DNA from: Micavibrio sp.
GTDB taxonomy: Bacteria; Pseudomonadota; Alphaproteobacteria; Micavibrionales; Micavibrionaceae
Length of the DNA: 5,676 bases
Direction: 5' to 3'
Assembly: GCA_027066695.1 (NCBI GenBank)
Contig: JAMONE010000235.1
Span: 1-5,676, forward strand
In this document: positions 4,584-5,676 of the stretch, one piece after another
How the letters are laid out: each line of letters begins with the position of its first letter
Position numbering within the stretch: position 1 is the first letter of the stretch
Translations under genes and position numbers: made by a program
Notes under the pieces: model-generated
What the model was told of the DNA's origin: nothing
What the model saw: the letters and a program-made list of their open reading frames with translations, nothing else
The model's database searches: none

Positions 4584-5676
4584 ATGTCTACAGATCAACC
4601 TAAAACTATCTACCTCAAAGATTACAAACCATTTGCGTTTGAAGTTCATGATTTATATCTGAGCTTTGATATTCATGATGGTTACACGATTGTATCGAGC
4701 AAGGCGCGTTATGAGAGCAAGGATAATGCAACCGACATATTCTTACATGGTGAGGATTTAGAGCTGCTGGAGATTAGAATTGATGGAGAAACGGTTGATG
4801 AATATAATGTAAGTGAAGCTGGTTTAACATTTAATATTCCTGATTCCGATTCATTCGAATTAGAGATCACAACCAAGATTTATCCCGAGAAAAACACGCG
4901 GCTTGAGGGTTTATATAAGTCTGGGGGCAAATACGGCACATATTGCACACAGTGCGAAGCCGAGGGTTTCCGCCGTATTACGTATTTTCCTGACCGCCCA
5001 GATGTTATGACAAAATACACGGTGCGGATTGAAGCTGATAAAAAATATCCTGTGTTGCTGTCAAATGGCAATAAAGTAGAAGAGGGCGAATGGGAGGAAA
5101 ATAGGCATTTTACAGTGTGGCAAGACCCCTACCCTAAGCCTTGCTATTTATTCGCGCTTGTGGCTGGTGATTTAACCGATATTCATGACAGCTACACCAC
5201 TAAAAGCGGCAGAAATGTTGACCTTTTTATATATGTACGTCATGGCGATGAGGGGCAATGCTCTCACGCGATGGACGCTCTTAAACGCTCTATGAAATGG
5301 GATGAGCAGACTTACGGCCTTGAGTACGACCTTAATATATACAACATTGTCGCGGTTAGTGATTTTAACATGGGCGCGATGGAGAATAAATCGCTCAATA
5401 TCTTTAATACCGCGCTTGTTTTGGCTGCCCAAGAAACGGCAACAGATCAAGACTTTATGCGTGTTGAGGGCGTTATCGCTCACGAATATTTCCACAACTG
5501 GAGCGGAAATCGTGTGACTTGCCGTGACTGGTTTCAACTCTCATTGAAGGAAGGCTTAACCGTGTTTCGCGATCAGGAGTTCTCCGCCGATACGCATTCG
5601 CGCGATGTTGCGCGCATTGATGATGTTTTGCATCTACGCAAATTCCAGTTTAGCGAGGATGCAAGCCCCCTATCCC
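4584..5676 (+). CDS. pepN: Aminopeptidase N (M1 family zinc peptidase), 5' part
   Basis: A cytoplasmic zinc aminopeptidase that removes N-terminal residues from peptides and completes protein turnover. The frame starts at ATG 4584 (MSTDQPKTIYLKDY) and remains open to the window's right edge: 364 residues of an expected 870-880. The N-terminal beta domain (about 1-190) contains YCTQCEAEGFRRITYFPDRP (120-139), whose Gln123 and Glu125 line the substrate site in PepN. The GAMEN exopeptidase motif is at 264-268. The zinc site is HEYFH (His300, Glu301, His304) with the third ligand Glu323 in LKEGLTVFRD, at the family spacing. The sequence closely follows E. coli PepN through EDASP at 358-362. No signal peptide is present, consistent with a cytoplasmic enzyme. 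It is not part of the left-hand envelope cluster and probably has its own promoter. The catalytic tyrosine and C-terminal domains lie outside the window. Confidence 0.96.
   Translation, partial: MSTDQPKTIYLKDYKPFAFEVHDLYLSFDIHDGYTIVSSKARYESKDNATDIFLHGEDLELLEIRIDGETVDEYNVSEAGLTFNIPDSDSFELEITTKIYPEKNTRLEGLYKSGGKYGTYCTQCEAEGFRRITYFPDRPDVMTKYTVRIEADKKYPVLLSNGNKVEEGEWEENRHFTVWQDPYPKPCYLFALVAGDLTDIHDSYTTKSGRNVDLFIYVRHGDEGQCSHAMDALKRSMKWDEQTYGLEYDLNIYNIVAVSDFNMGAMENKSLNIFNTALVLAAQETATDQDFMRVEGVIAHEYFHNWSGNRVTCRDWFQLSLKEGLTVFRDQEFSADTHSRDVARIDDVLHLRKFQFSEDASPLS

Noticed and set aside
5172..5537. 121-codon minus-strand ORF opposite pepN.
   Set aside because: It lies wholly antisense to the conserved GAMEN and HEXXH part of pepN, has no recognisable motifs, and is best explained as a shadow of that gene.
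1..5676. Search for CRISPR arrays, tRNA or rRNA genes, riboswitches and phage attachment sites.
   Set aside because: No regularly spaced repeats, tRNA-like cloverleaf arms or conserved RNA motifs were seen by eye.

Overview
The window looks like a low-GC alphaproteobacterial chromosome segment. The order rlmH, envC-type murein hydrolase activator, ctpA is a cluster I associate with Alphaproteobacteria, and the CtpA tail (charged linker, then PLDYQLTRALDLL) and the PepN sequence are proteobacterial in type. I cannot place it to genus from sequence alone.

Layout. Positions 2-361 hold the 3' end of rlmH (23S rRNA methyltransferase). After 8 bases comes an exported EnvC-like protein with a degenerate LytM domain (370-1542), and after a further 42 bases an exported S41 protease CtpA with an intact Ser-Lys dyad (1585-2946). 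These three point rightward and probably form one transcription unit. The last two act in the cell envelope, on peptidoglycan remodelling and its proteolytic control. Positions 2947-3328 are gene-poor and hold the decayed remains of an IS6-family insertion sequence in minus orientation: a recognisable terminal inverted repeat and the first 38 codons of its transposase, followed by stops. Immediately right of this, on the minus strand, is an EAL-domain protein (3305-4267). Its last seven residues and stop codon are supplied by the IS end, so the gene was cut by the insertion. A divergent intergenic region (4268-4583) carries candidate promoters in both directions and a 13-codon ORF that could be the stump of a ParD-like antitoxin gene. 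The window ends inside pepN (aminopeptidase N, 4584 onward), with GAMEN and HEXXH...E motifs present.

The housekeeping genes at both ends appear intact. The middle (about 2950-4580) is an accessory patch: it is lower in GC, it carries an IS remnant, and it contains a signalling gene with a replaced C-terminus. The most informative observation is the IS6 scar and its fusion to the EAL reading frame, with a perfect 12-base inverted repeat bracketing the scar. I see no CRISPR array, RNA gene or clear multi-gene novel system.
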